Counted from the stretch's first letter, positions 13,495 to 41,946 are shown. The stretch: 64,000 bases of DNA from Pteria penguin (GCA_035048485.1 CM068583.1:18823341-18887340), one strand, 5' to 3'. Numbers and translations: made by a program. Notes: a model not told the origin generated them from the sequence alone.

Positions 13495-16400
13495 CTATAA
13501 ATAAGGAGGGTTGATTTGAAAAGCAATTACGACATGCATATGTTTGGATAACGATACGTTTAGTACAATACAGAGTAATGGTATTGAAAAAAAATTTGTA
13601 AAATTGTAATGTAATATATTATGTAAAATACGAAAGTAACTGGTGTCATATGACTATGACACTAACAATAATGTACAAGAGTCTGCATTCAAGGACCACA
13701 GAAATTCAGAGGTAGGACCAGGTGCCTGGGAGTAGTGAGTGTCTCCTGTTTGGCTGGCCATACTCGCCGTGAATGCCCTTAGATACAGACAAAACAAATA
13801 TAATTCTGCATTGTATATACATGAATGCGAACATACATTGTGAAGAAAGTGCCACTGCCACATAACATCAGGAAAAAGGGTATAATATTAGTCAAGTCAA
13901 ACCATATATGGGGAACATTTTACGAGCTCCACACTGCAAAGGGAATAAGAAATGATAGAGAGAAACTTGTCAAAGTTCACAGAATAAAACTGAAAAGATA
14001 TTTCAGAAACAATATGGTTAGGAAGTATAGAAATAGTATTCACTTAAACCCTAGTTTGGAAAGACCTATAGCAGTAACCAGTTTTGCAAGTCACAACTGC
14101 CTTGTTGAATAATAGTCATCTTTAGAATGTCTTACGACTTCGTCCCTCCACTTCTTGTTGTCTCTGAATTGCTTTTGCCAGATGATTTAGTGCCCAAGAT
14201 TTGGGAATTATTATCTTCCCGTTTACATATTGTACTTCATCTGTGTCTCCAAATACCACACTTGTATCTAAATGAAGGAACATTCAATATATTCACGTGT
14301 ACTTGTAATTACGAAAGCATTGTATTTCAGAGCACAGAATATAGGAACATTTGATAAAGCATATTTAACAATGTTATATATGTATAATAATTTACTTGTG
14401 CATGTGCCTGTATTTATTTGTGCTTATTCCTGTATTTACCCGTGCTTGTGCTGTATTTACCTGTGCTTGTATCTGTATGTTGATTGTCTGTCATCATTTG
14501 AGACATCGCGATATTGCTGTTCATGCCACCTGCCGGTCCAAGCGCAACAGAATTACCTTCAATGGAAGATCACACTGATTGATGTTTCTTTTTTTATTTT
14601 CATATCTATAATGTTGACTAAATTACAGACCAAAGGTAACACGTTATATAAATTCGCATGCAAATGATAAAGAGATATTTGAATGCATGTATTAATATTT
14701 ATTGTCAAATATTTCAAAATGTATTTCAACTTATTTTAAATTGGTTAAGGTTTTGACAACAGCATTAGCATGTGCAGTTTGGTTGTGCTTTATGTCACTT
14801 TGGCATAGAATTATCGTGATAAAATTATACAAAGAGAACATATATAATTGAAGTAATGAAAGTACAAACAGGCATTCCTATAAGAAAATTCAATCAAAGC
14901 ACGTGACATAGAATCAGAAATTGCAATTGGATTTCCTTACTATAAAGTAGTCCTGCAAAGGTCGGTCTGTTGTACGGTCGGTTTGTCGATCAGATTGTCG
15001 GTGGATCTGTCTGGTGGTTGGTCTATGGATGCGGTTTTTATATTTATATTTGTATTATTATGTTGTTTAGTCAATTTTAATGCCATACTTTCGCGCGTAA
15101 TAATGACGTTATGACGTCAACGTTTATCGGAGTTTAGAAGCTTGTTTATATTAGACATGTAAAGATAGATGTTACATAAATTTACTGTACTATTCTAACT
15201 ATTGCTTGATAAAGGCCAGGAGGCCGAAAATTTGCGGCAAAGAGTGTTTGTGTTATTTCGAAATAGAATATTTACAATCTATATTTCAGATTCTAATTAA
15301 AAACTTGAAGCGTATTTTCAGTACTATCTCTCTGCGTAGATTTGAAATTAGATATTACCAAGTCAAAATCTCAAGTGAACAGCATGACAATAGATGATTA
15401 TTGCATCGCAATAGACCCGTCTAGAGCTCATACAATTATTTTGAATTCGACAATAGTTGATAAGTTCTTATTTCTAGGTGATTATTTTGTCGACATGAAC
15501 AAACAATCATTTGTAAAATAAATATCACCTTCCTGTAGAAATTTTAGATTATCAATCTTACCGTGGACTGGTATCTTTATTTATTTTCTCTGAATTTTAT
15601 TTATAACTTACAGAAATATGTTTTAGTACGCTACGCTGAAAATCTAACAAAATCGTGTGAAAAAATCCTAAGAGAAAGATTTAAATCATACCAGATGCAT
15701 GGTTCAGTGAATGAAAGAAATATCAGTCACACAGTGTCATAGATGTACTTAGTGTTTGAAAAGGCCGATAGTGAATTAAATATGTGCTAGACAGAGGATA
15801 GCAAGGTGAAATATTGTAAAATTACCTTTAAGATATTATAAATGTTGAGATAGTTAAAAGAAACGTATAAGGAACAATTAATAGTAGATAGCAGGAGATG
15901 CTCACTCTCCCCGGGCACCTGATCTCACTCCATCACAGGGGTTCCCATATGCTCTTCAAGTAGACATATTTTGTTATTTTCCATTTGTTTTTCATTTTCA
16001 CTGATTTTGTATGTCCTATGGTTTCATGATTTTTGGACTTGTGGTTTGGATTTATCCATCATCTTTACATTATATACTGAAGAAAAAATAATTAATAATT
16101 ACCGTGTAATACAGATGAGAACATCTGTCCTGGAGTATTCATTACATGGCTTTGACTTTTTGCCGAACTAAATGGTGATTCTAAACGTCCTCCTTGACCG
16201 CCATTAAAAGGACCCTCTCTCCCACCTGGTCCTATATGATAAGGACTCTGATCGTTGCCGTGTCCACCAAAGAAAGGATTTTGCTTATTGCCTTGTCCTC
16301 CAGAATAAAGACCTTGCCCTCCACTTTGTCCTCCAGGGAAAGAACTTTGCCCACTAGAGTGAGGACTTTGCCCATTAGGGAAAGCACTTTGCCCTTCATG

Positions 16401-18528
16401 TTGCCTATTAGAGTAGGGATTTTGTGTTTCATGTTGTGAGCTTAGGTATAAAGTTTGCCCCTGTCCTTCAGTAAATGGATGTCCTCTTGAAGTGGAACCA
16501 GTATTTTCAAGACCACTATTTTGAGAGAAGACTTGATTCAGGCTTTGTCCACTTCCAATGCTTTGACTGTGTGTGTTGTAGATGGATGAAGGAAAGTTTC
16601 CACCACCAGTTTCCCCAGAGTTTCTACCTAATGATGACAAATGCATTATTGTTATTATTTACTGTATGTAACATGACAAATGTTTTAAAATGGTTCATCA
16701 TACTCTCCAGTCACCAGATAATATCTGCACTAAATTAATCAATAATCATATACAAATAACAAAATCTATCTTTAAAAACAGTAAACTTTCGTGTAAATGT
16801 GAATGTTTACTTCACTCTATGACAATTTTTTAAATCTTTGAATAATATCTTGGTCTTCTATGAATAAACCATGGTTCTTGTATGAGTTTTGTTCACAGCG
16901 TTTGTTTGCATTCATGTGTATATACAGTGCTGAATTATATCTGTATCATCTGTATGTAATAGCATTCACGGCGGGTGTGGCTAGCTAAACAGGAGACACT
17001 CACACCTCCCGGGCACCTGGTCTCACATCAAAATTTCAGGGGTCCATGAATGTCCACTGTGGTTTATTGTTGTTAGTGTCATAATCATGTAACACCAGTT
17101 ACTTTCGAAGGTTACATTATTTATTGTATTTAATTCATAATATTCTTGTTTACATATCCCCACCATTAGAGATCTTCATATATTGTGTTACTGATTGACC
17201 TTGTTGAAGTTGCTGTTGTTGTCCATGTACTCCATATGAACCTCCAGAGGATGAATCGACCTGGTAATTTGTATTTCCTTGTGACGAATATTGCATTTTA
17301 CTCGCGTCATGATTTCTGCCTGAGGATATAGATGATGCTTGAAGGGTAGCCGATCCATAGGGTGGGCGACCACCACCGGTCAAGTCATTACTATTTGATC
17401 CTGATTGCCCGCTGTTAAAGAGTGGTTGAAGCTGGTCGCAGAACGGCAACCCATGACATTTACTAAGCATAGAATCTAAGAATAGACCTGAAAGAAAACA
17501 AAACAAAGGAATAGATAAAACATAAATTATGTAGAGTAACAATAAACACTAAAATAAGATAAAACTTAAAAGCTTGCTCTAGGACCAGTTTTGATCTGGG
17601 GTTTCATTAAAAAAAACGCATATTGCTGCATTTAGTGTACTACATTATTACTGGTATAAGTGTCCTATTAGCTATCACTACAATCACTACCAATGGGTTA
17701 GCACAGCTGCTGGTGGACTATAAGTACCCAAGGCTATCATTGGCACAGTTTTCAGTGATCTGGTACGAAATTTATACTTGAAAATTTACTCCGAATAATG
17801 TCTGTTAACTTGTCTAAAACCACGGAGTATCCGCTGATGCATAGCTTTATTCTTAAATTTGTTTTGGTTCTTCCTACTGAGAATTTGGTAACTGGTTCGC
17901 TGATTTGTCTTAATCACAATGTATAATTGACTTTTGTACTTTTCTTTCATTTTTTTCATTATTCCTTAACCTCACACCTCATGATTACAATTAGTAAATT
18001 AATAGTATCTAAAACGGCATGATCTAGAGAAAACTTTAGAACTACAGCACCTGTAGCACGTCTAATGGCCATCATGTCCATTTGCTCAAACCGGGGACTG
18101 CACAACAGGTGACGACACTGAATTCCGGAATGACCAGCATTATGCCTACTTAGGTCACAGGTTTATCGAGAAATCTGAGAACTGTACAACATATATGGTT
18201 ATACGTGCATCATAGCATTTCATCATCCAGCGCTACAAACAGCATCATTCTAATGACTCAAGAGGATGTGGCCGATCAGTAGGGGATATTTATTCTTCAA
18301 AAGCACTACATTCCATTTTCGTTTTTTTTTTTCTAAGGATCTTTTGCATGGTGACCGTTATATATTTTCAAATCTAAACATGCAGTCAAAATTAAAATAA
18401 TACATTGTTTTAATCAACGCATATTAATTTGAAAAATCTACAATAAATAGTTATCAGTGTAAGAACTTACCACTTACATTGTTCCAGAAATAAAGTATAC
18501 TAAATATGAGTAGAAGCTTATTCAACAT
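13160..18528 (-). CDS. Gene B: Gly/Gln-rich secreted protein with cysteine module and Kunitz domain
   Basis: Four exons on the minus strand: 18528-18471, 17487-17164, 16627-16103, 13494-13160. All introns are phase 1, giving 413 aa. Residues 1-19 are a signal peptide (MLNKLLLIFSILYFW). Residues 20-127 are Ser/Gly/Gln-rich with a QQQQLQQGQ stretch. Residues 128-302 carry irregular GGQ/SGQ repeats typical of low-complexity matrix proteins. Residues 312-334 form a four-Cys antistasin-like module. Residues 355-406 form a Kunitz domain whose last five Cys spacings are canonical (15, 7, 12, 3) and whose first is 9 instead of 8. The residue after the second Kunitz cysteine (P1) is Gln, so trypsin inhibition is unlikely. 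Extra exons in the 2.6 kb last intron cannot be excluded. Confidence 0.78.
13630..13885 (-). repeat. Dispersed repeat family R2, copy 2
   Basis: The reverse complement matches the copy at 9663-9930 over most of its length, including the ends GTGCCATACTCATG-like and CATGTATATACA. It lies in the last intron of gene B. Confidence 0.75.
15885..16080 (+). repeat. Dispersed repeat, inverted partner at 45630-45850
   Basis: Starting near AGCAGGAGATGCTCACTCTC and running through GGTTTGGATTTATCCATCATC, this block is found again in reverse complement at 45630-45850. It is distantly similar to R2 in its CACCTGATCTCAC part. It ends a few bases before the exon end of gene B at 16103. Confidence 0.65.
16895..17120 (+). 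repeat. Dispersed repeat family R2, copy 3
   Basis: Matches 9663-9930 in direct orientation, including AGCATTCACGGCGGGTGTGG. It lies in the intron between exons 2 and 3 of gene B. Confidence 0.75.
17690..17905 (+). repeat. Dispersed repeat, related copy at 53250-53575
   Basis: Shares CTGCTGGTGGACT, TTTTCAGTG and GGAGTATC..CATGCATAG blocks in the same order with 53250-53575. It is diverged, noncoding and lies in intron 1 of gene B. Confidence 0.5.
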
Positions 18529-18767
18529 TCTGTATAATTGTTTTTCAATACAGGAAAATTGTATCCATTTTGCTCTACTTTTAAAACGATAAGCTATCTG
18601 TAGAAGAGTTATTTCAACACGTTCAATGAGATACCTCGCAGATATTGTATACTGTATTATCAGTATCGTATAGAAGTTTGCTAGTCAGATGGATTAATGT
18701 TTTTTAGATCTCATCTTAGGATGCACTATAACTACAATAATTTGGTTATCTACTTTACCTTATGAAG

Positions 18768-18772
<5 letters not shown>

Positions 18773-18854
<82 letters not shown>
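18773..18854. repeat. (GA)n microsatellite
   Basis: About 40 GA units upstream of gene B. A second GA tract lies at 21803-21852 in gene C. Confidence 0.97.
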
Positions 18855-18856
<2 letters not shown>

Positions 18857-19095
18857 TTTTGTTAAACTAAACACATGGATAAAATACATTAAGACCACAT
18901 GGATATCGAAATTAACAAAGGCATGCATTGGCATATCTTTCAAATGTCTTTCATATTCACAGTGTCATTTACTTTAAAAGGTATACAAGAAGACGACAGC
19001 AATGAAAGAAAAGAGGCAATGTCAATGTACTATGTTTAATAATGTATACAATTCAGAACAATACTCAAATAACAAACGGTAAGTCATATATAAAC

Positions 19096-19107
19096 AACAA
19101 CAACAAT

Positions 19108-19171
<64 letters not shown>
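19096..19171. repeat. (CAA)n microsatellite
   Basis: About 25 CAA units, upstream of gene C. Confidence 0.95.
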
Positions 19172-19326
19172 CGTTGAAACAGACATGGATTTCCGCCGCG
19201 TCTGTCGATTAAGTACTGATTCTTAACATGTCTACAAGTCATGACCTCCCACCTAAAACCTAGCACTGATAATAACCAACAGTGACATTTCTTGTAAACA
19301 CATGGTTTGGAATTAACACAAACACT

Positions 19327-20614
19327 ATGAAGAAAATCAGTTTTACTATTTTCATAGTTTTCATTCAGACATGTGTAGAAGGTAAGTTGCTTATATTAAA
19401 ACGAAATATGTAATGTTATTGAATTTAACACTATGCAACATATAATTCATGTGTGTTGTAAATTGCAATCCATCTGCGTCCGTGTATTGCAATACTACAA
19501 ATAGGTGCACAAAGACTACGTCAATAACTTAATATAAAAAGAACAGCATTATGTTGATGGTCATATTACTATTAATTATCCAAAGTCAAGACTAATTTTA
19601 ACTTTTCTGATTTTTTGTCTTGAGGATCTGTATTTTCATTCCAAAAGAACACATATATGTAATCATGTTTCTTTTTTTTTTCTGTTCTTTGATCATTTGA
19701 CTGAAATGTTCACAACTGAAACGAACAATATTGTAAATCTTTATCTTCACTTCCGTGTTCAATCTAATTTTCAAGCGTCACCAATAATTATTTTTTTTAT
19801 CATTTTATCGACTAAAGGTTTCCTATTCAATGATGGATGCAGAAGTGTAACGTTTTTATGCCCGCCATTATACATCACTAAAACTGCTAATGGCTGTATA
19901 TGCAATTATGGCAAGACCTTCGACCCTTCCCACCCGGAAAAGCTTTCAGGAAACCAACAGACCAGTAACACAGGAAAAGGAAACAACGGAGGTGAATTAC
20001 ATACCATGATACCAAAAAAAAAAAAACAAAAACAAAAACAAAACAAGTATTATTATGATGCATAAATAACATGTCAAATTTCACACAAGTTTTTTTTTAT
20101 GTCAAATTACATATAAGGTTTAAAATATAGTATAATATCCTAAAATATTCCATTCTAAAATAAAGCACTGCTTAACCCCAATAATCTGAGAAAATACCAA
20201 TCTTGAGCGTATTCTAATTTTTGACACAACGATCCCGTGAAAAATATTTAAATTATGAATATCTTGTGACAAAGGAATTCACTGGCTGTTCGCGTCACGG
20301 GTTTTACATAGTGCCCAAATTTTAATGAGAAGAGATCGGAAACATTTCGAATGAATTATGGGTTATAACTTTGGCTTTATCGTAAGCGATAATGCAAATT
20401 TTCAGTCATATATTACTAATATCGTTGTAAATATATCAATATCAGCACTGGAGAAGCATACTTAGATGAAATATTCTTAATCGTTTTCTCACTTCAGGCA
20501 ATAATCATTGTAAAACAAAAGATCGAAAAATAAGATTTTACTTAAACACTGAAGATAAATTTCGAGGAGTATACCCCATATAAAGTCACTTTTCTCGGTG
20601 TTTGAAAAAATGCA

Positions 20615-20648
<34 letters not shown>

Positions 20649-21800
20649 TTACAGGATGCAAGAATGATTGGTTAAATTGTAAATCTCCGTGTTCCGGTGC
20701 ATCGAATCCCAGTACAGGCTGCATCGAGTGTGTATGTCGTAAGTATGTCTATAGAATTATTTTGTATTAATTTGCGTAAATATGGGATAAGTAAGAGTTG
20801 CTGCGTCCGTGTAACCAATTTACAAGAAATGTATCATATCTGAAATAATAAACTATCATTTAATTAAAAAGGAATTCACTCATAGTTCTTGAACAATCTT
20901 ATGTAAAACGCGACTTGTACAAGTCGTGTTTTAATAAGACTGGGTTCTTGAAACACAAATTAATAAAATATCTTTGTAAATATGCCGGAAATCTCTAATT
21001 TACACCTTTGCAACCGACCAATTCGAAACATTGAGTGATTCTTTATGCGCCATTCTGTGATACGGGACATCACTTTTCACTGTTTAATCCAATAGAAAGG
21101 ACACCAAAGTGCCCACGGCTGTAATTGAACCCGGGATCTTTCGGTCACGAGACAAGTACCCCATCAAATGATCTACACCGGCTTACGTACAAATCGAGGA
21201 TATGTGTTATGTAATATTATAACTGCTGATGAAGGTTTTGTGATAATGTGTAGCGTAAAGTATCATGGAGGAAGGATATACCGTAAGAAGTAGTTGATAG
21301 CTTAATATTAGCGGGCTTACTTAGTTTGGTTCAAACTATGACATCACGCAGGCATGGCTGGTCCGCAGGGGATGCTGACTTCCTTATGACATCTGATTCT
21401 AACCTGGTGCTTCATGCGTCCGTTATTGCCATAAATTGCATTTGTTTCTCACCACTTTACTACAGTTCACTATATTTTTTAACACTTAATACGTTTATTT
21501 CTATGTTTCAGCGGCTACTGCAAAGCCTTCACAATCTTCTTCCAAAACAACCACATTGCAGACACCACCTGCTCAGACTCAGAGTCAGCCTGTATTAATG
21601 ACGTCACCACCCACATCACCTATCGTCTCTACAACAAAACCCCAGACAACAAAAATGACATCAACAATTTCACAGACGTCAACTACACTTTCCTCTTCTA
21701 ACAGTGTATCCACGCTGAGTCCGTCTAAGTTACCCTCCTCCACCACAGTTTCTACTCCGATGCCATCAAGATCTACAACCATCACAGGTAATGGAAATGT

Positions 21801-21854
<54 letters not shown>

Positions 21855-23799
21855 TGATATAGTAAACTTATGTTAAAATTCGCCGTATATATCAAACTGC
21901 AGTGTAAAACTTAAAAAGTCACCCCCCCCCCCCTCCAAAAAAAAAAAAAAAAACCAAACAAACAAAAAACAAACAAAAACAAAAAACACCTTAGTAAGTA
22001 ACTATCCATTCCAATTATTATTATGTTTGTTACACTTAATGTATTCAAATGTAGAATCTTTGTGAATATTTGTAACTGCATTTGTTAGATTTAGGATTTA
22101 CCGTGGATATGCTTCATAAAAAATGTTAAGGTAAACACGCGCGTGGTAACCCTATTCTAATGCATGTGACCTGAATAACGAGTCTAAATGTATTTCAAAA
22201 TATAGCAATACTCAAGCCTGTCGTAATGTCATGCCAAAAACCATAATGAAACGTGGATCCCTTTGCAGTTTTCAAATGACAAATCGGTCAACTATTGAAA
22301 TTGCTCGATACAATTGATTGATTTTTGTTTAACGTCACACCACGAATATTTCACGTATATGGTGACGGCATCTGCCTGATGCGGGGCATGCAAATTTTGA
22401 CCTTTGCAACGGACCCACCCGAAGCAGTGAGGGATCTTTACTTGCCATGCATACCACGACACGGGGCCTCGGTTTTTACTGTCTCATACAAAAGACAGGA
22501 CACTGGCATGACCTGAGCGGGACTCGAACCCCGGCCTCCCGATCAGGAGTCCAGCGCAATACCACTAGGCCACGCCGGCTTCTGCTCGATACAAATTTGA
22601 TGCATTAGAATTTTATATTGTTAAACACATTTTGTTAACTCTATAGTTATACTTTGAGAAAAATTCAATATATTTCCAGCACTACCCACCTCTACCAATC
22701 CAACGAAGGTCCCAAGTAGCAATTCCCCAGTGACGTCATCGGCAACTACACGTCAAACAACAGGAACGACAACAAAAGGAACAACGACAAAGGTGTGTAC
22801 ATATAAATAGATATCATGACAATCGAGACAAGGAAACAATCCTATAAAATAAGAAATATAGATCTACAGAAAAGTTCGAAAATATAATACAAGTATTCAA
22901 ATATTGTTGTTATTGCCATAGTCATGTAACACCAGTTACTTTCGTATTTTATAAAATAATAATAGAAAACTCTGTAAATTTTCAAATATTCTATATTTTC
23001 TATTCAATTTTCGACATCTTTGAGAAACGAAAAAAACGTGCTAAATATACCTTAATGAAAAACCAAAATTCATATTTCGGTGTTTTATTGTGGAGTATTT
23101 GGTTTCACTAAAATAATATAGATGTGCAATATATTTTGGATATTCTCGGCGATTGTAGCTGGTAAAACATGAGACGCTTACTCCTCTTCCTATGGAGAAG
23201 CAGGTCTCATATCTGAATTCCAAGGATTCCAAGGTTCAATGAATTCTCTACGTAATATGACGCTGTGAGTGATACAATACCATAGCACAATTTACCTCGA
23301 TACTTTATTCCTATTTTGAAGCTGGTTTTGCCCATACATTACACGACCCCACACTCAACCCTGTCGTCCAGTCCCACTACTCCAACTACGACTCTGAAGA
23401 AAATAATCTGCCCTGGCGTGTTTAATTGTACCAAGGCTTGCTATACAGGATATAAATTGGATCCCATTGGTTGTCCACTCTGCGAATGTGCAGTATTGCC
23501 TACAAACTTACCGTGTAAGTACACAGTGGTCATCAATATATACTTCCTACTGCATAATTCTCTTTGTTTACAAATACAAAAACATCTAATAAACTCAAAG
23601 TTGCACAAAAAAGATGTATAGCATTAAACATTAGATATTTATTTCATCTGTCGTGCTTTTTCTTGTTGATAATGTTTCAGTTTGAAAAATATTTACCGGT
23701 ATATTGGCGGATTTGAAGATTTGGTGCACGGTAATATATATATATACTATATTGTAGTTATGATTTGTCATTAATGTCATACTTTGATATTTTTCAGAA
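19327..23799 (+). CDS. Gene C: secreted mucin-like protein with three cysteine modules
   Basis: Coding exons: 19327-19381, 19818-19991, 20655-20738, 21512-21787, 22680-22792, 23322-23514, plus two bases at 23798-23799; 298 aa. Residues 1-18 are a signal peptide (MKKISFTIFIVFIQTCVE). Exon 2 has a four-Cys module and a polar tail. Exon 3 is a compact six-Cys module. Exons 4 and 5 (residues about 105-234) are a Ser/Thr/Pro linker of mucin type, likely O-glycosylated. Exon 6 ends with a complete antistasin-like module ending GCPLCEC. Introns are phase 1 except the one before exon 6, which is phase 0. The stop codon TAA appears to be built across the last intron (T at 23514, AA at 23798-23799). 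AATAAA follows at about 23834. Confidence 0.76.
20990..21186 (-). mobile_element. Degenerate SINE copy
   Basis: Diverged match to the SINE at 9255-9528. It keeps ACACCTTTGCAACCGACC, a B-box-like GTAATTGAACCCGGGATC and the CACCGGCTTA head. It is in an intron of gene C. Confidence 0.6.
22314..22580 (-). mobile_element. tRNA-derived SINE
   Basis: Nearly identical to 9255-9528 over its full length, with the tRNA-like head at 22530-22580 and the ATTGATTG tail at the left end. It lies in an intron of gene C. Confidence 0.88.
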
Positions 23800-24066
23800 C
23801 CTGTGATACAAGAACAAACTGTATATATAGTACACAATAAAGTAATAGTATTAGACTATACAAGCTGTGTTGATTGAGTTAAATAGTAATGCAAATGAGT
23901 AGACTGGAAAAGGCATTCGTCAATATAGCTCATTATCATTTACATACTTAAGTTTCCCTCGCACTTATCATCAGACTTGTTCATATGTCATCAAACATTC
24001 AGTCGACCTTGATTTCTTTGATCTGTCTTTTTCGTATATTTAAATCATTTCATTCTCTAATAGAGA

Positions 24067-24222
24067 CTCAGTGGCGGATCCAGGGGTTTGGGAAGGGGTG
24101 TCGTCCTAGGCAGTTACCCAAAATGTTACTTAAAACCCTATATCTTGAGCATACTTTGATAAACATTCGGCAAAAAGCACCCTCGATTCCCCGACAAAGA
24201 GGGCGCCTGGTCCACCACTGAG
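24067..24222. mobile_element. Short MITE with hAT-like terminal inverted repeats
   Basis: The left end is CAGTGGCGGATCCAG. The right end, reverse complemented, is CAGTGGTGGACCAG. CAGTGGCGGATCCAG-type termini are common in animal hAT-derived elements. The element is about 155 bases and has no coding sequence. A clear target-site duplication is not seen. Confidence 0.6.
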
Positions 24223-25227
24223 ATTCATGATCACCTATCATACGTATTGCATACTATATTGTATACATGAGTAGTGTATACCTTATTGTGTTCAGAAGTG
24301 AACGTGTGCCACGCACTATTTTTGTAACAGAAATGACATTAAATTCTATAGCTTCCTTATAATGAGGTCATCGAAATACGAGATACCTATATATCTGTGG
24401 GTAATTTTGGTCCTTTCACCTGTCTTCTTTAAGGTCATGTATGATAATGTTCCTGACACCTGTTTAAGCGCGGGACAATGACCTTCATATCATACTCTGA
24501 TATAAGTGATAATGAAAATAACACTCCCACTTCCTGAAATTTAATAATTATGGGTCGATTTATGATAATCAAAACAAGCATGCCGTCTGTCCGAAAATCC
24601 ATGAACAAAATGTATGTTCAAAAAGTAAGAAATGTCCCATGAAAAATGCATTGAGACGTCCCTTTGTCAAGGACTGATGAGACGCGTTCAACGACGTAAG
24701 CTCCCGATGCGCAGCTGAGTGCTCATTATCTCAACGGGGGTACTCAGGTACTCACTTTGGCGTTAGCGCGCATTGGCAATACGCCATCCAAGGTGTTTCA
24801 CAAAGTTTTTCAAGATGGCGACTAATGTACTTAAAATGACTACGTTGCAGTTGAACGATCCCAATTTTATCTTATTCTTAATTATTTACTTGATAATTAA
24901 TTATTCATTATTATTATAATCATCATGATTATTTATCATTATTATCATAAAAAATTGAATTTATACCCGTGAGCGCTCATTTCGTTCCAGATTGTTAAAA
25001 TTATTGCAGCGGGTGCGCAGTAGGGTGTTCTCTTTATTAAACGCGCCTCTAGTTTATATATGTGGGGAAATCTGTAAGTGTGCATGCTAAAATGGAAGGT
25101 TTATCCTCTGAGTTGTAATGTGTTTATTCACCACTTTACACCAATCGTTTTCGTGAAATGATTGTGGTGTAAAATGACTTTTTAAATTGAAAGTAAACAC
25201 ATTAATCAAAATACAAAAATAATTTAG

Positions 25228-25228
<1 letters not shown>

Positions 25229-25268
<40 letters not shown>

Positions 25269-25296
25269 ACAACAACAACAACAACAACAACAACAA
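25229..25296. repeat. (CAT)n/(CAA)n microsatellite
   Basis: CAT repeats followed directly by CAA repeats, immediately left of the dispersed element at 25328. Confidence 0.93.
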
Positions 25297-25327
25297 AAAG
25301 GACGACGACGACGAGCCAAATAAAACA

Positions 25328-26447
25328 AGAGGCCCAAGTGGGCATATATCGCTCACCTGAGTACCTAGATGATCAGTCATGCATGAAGGAAGAATTCATT
25401 TATTTTTGCATTAATGTGACTAAGTCAACACAGATGTTGAAAATATGTCAAATTTTATTTCAGGCTAGAATAAAAAATTCCTTCGCACCAGCATTCCTTA
25501 CCATAGAAATGATTAAATGAAACCAAATGAATGCATCAATGTTTACTAAAAGAAAATAATAACTCTTTAATGCATTAAAATAACAAAGTCCAAAATAAAA
25601 ATGAAAAAAACGTCAAAAATTTGATTTCGGAATGGAACCAAAAATATCAACACTTCTTCCCATATGCCTCTAAATCATTCCTATGCAGTCGGTTTGTCGC
25701 TGTATGCACCCGATCTGAATAAGAAGTTTGTCAAAGGAGGGTACCCTCTGTGACCTACTTTTGTCTGTGGTGGTGCCACCTATTCATGGATCCTGACAAA
25801 GATGACCACATTTGTCGGGGACCTTGAGTATTTGATGCATGCCAAGTTTCATTGAATTCCAGCAAGTGGTTCCAAAGAAAAAGTTCAAACTGTGAAATGT
25901 TTACACCAATTATCCCACCCCCCTTTTTCTTGAAAGTCTTAAAAAATTCATAAAAAATCCAAAACATAAAATATTGAAAAATTTTCTTCGAAGTAGTATT
26001 TCTTACCATCAAAATGATCAAATTAAACCAAATTAATGCATCAATGTTTACTAAAAGAAAAAAATACCTCTTTTCTGCATTAAAACTACCAAGTACAAAA
26101 AAAACGTCAAAAATTTGATTTCGGAACGGAACCAAAAATAACAACACTTCTTCACACATCCCTATAGATCATTCCTATGCATTCGGTTTGTCTCTGTATG
26201 CCCCCGGTCTGAAGAAGAAGTTTGTCAAAGGAGGGTACCCTCTTTGACCTACTTTTGCCTGTGGTGGCGCCACCTGTTGATGAATCCGGACAAAAAACAA
26301 CAACACTTGTAGGGGACCATGAGTACTACATGCTTATCAAGTTTCATGAAATTCTGTTCAGTGGTTCTGGAGAAGAAGTCGAAAATGTGAAAAGTTAACG
26401 ACGGACGACGGACGGACGACGGACGACGGACGGTGATTGATCACAAT

Positions 26448-26482
<35 letters not shown>
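25328..26482. mobile_element. Dispersed element with internal duplication and inverted ends
   Basis: The left end reads ATCGCTCACCTGAG and the right end CTCAGGTGAGCT, an inverted pair. Inside, a block around CAAAGGAGGGTACCCTCT with its flanks occurs twice (about 25560-25840 and 26030-26320). A GACGGACGACGGACG run precedes the right end. Elements with these CTCACCTGAG ends are abundant in bivalve genomes as far as I know. No open frame of note. Confidence 0.6.
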
Positions 26483-26484
<2 letters not shown>

Positions 26485-26500
26485 AACCCCAAAATAATAG

Positions 26501-26501
<1 letters not shown>

Positions 26502-26571
<70 letters not shown>
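26502..26571. repeat. (TA)n microsatellite
   Basis: About 35 TA units next to the right end of the dispersed element. Confidence 0.96.
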
Positions 26572-26573
<2 letters not shown>

Positions 26574-26977
26574 AAATAATAGACATATAAAATAAACTCA
26601 AATGATCTTCTAAAACATAACTATAAAAGGCATGTCTTTTGAAACCTTTATTCAAATAATACGGTGTTCTATGTGTGTTCGAACCTATAATCTTGTGATC
26701 ACTTGTCAAGAGAACACTTTATTCGGAAAGGTAATTTATATCTCAAACAAGTCTGTGATAAAAAGGATGAAACGTAATTGAAGGAAAGGAAAGCATGATG
26801 TCCCAAGTCGAAAACGTTTATCAATACATGATGATTTTATCAATAGTGAAGATAATACCCCCTTCATTTACATGAAGAGGTGTGCTTGATATAATATAAC
26901 TAGGAAGGCAGACGGCGGACACTGGACGAACAATATAGACAAGAATCAGTCACAAAGAACAAAGTTACGTAACAGAC

Positions 26978-41946
<14,969 letters not shown>

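Larger units (their letters stand above)
23840..26977. other. Intergenic region between genes C and D, mostly repeats
   Basis: No exon is recognised. It contains a TIR-bearing MITE (24067-24222), a GC-richer block with a CTGATGAG motif (24640-24800), CAT/CAA microsatellites (25229-25296), a large dispersed element (25328-26482) and a TA microsatellite (26502-26571). Confidence 0.6.

Noticed and set aside
13825..14112. 95-codon open frame with basic residues
   Set aside because: Its first part lies inside the R2 repeat. Part of the rest (GTCAAAC, CTCCACACTG) resembles sequence near 59900, so it is repeat DNA.
14272..14667. Cys-rich 131-codon open frame
   Set aside because: The residues come from TGTGCTTGTG-like low-complexity DNA. 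There are no splice signals, signal peptide or module spacing.
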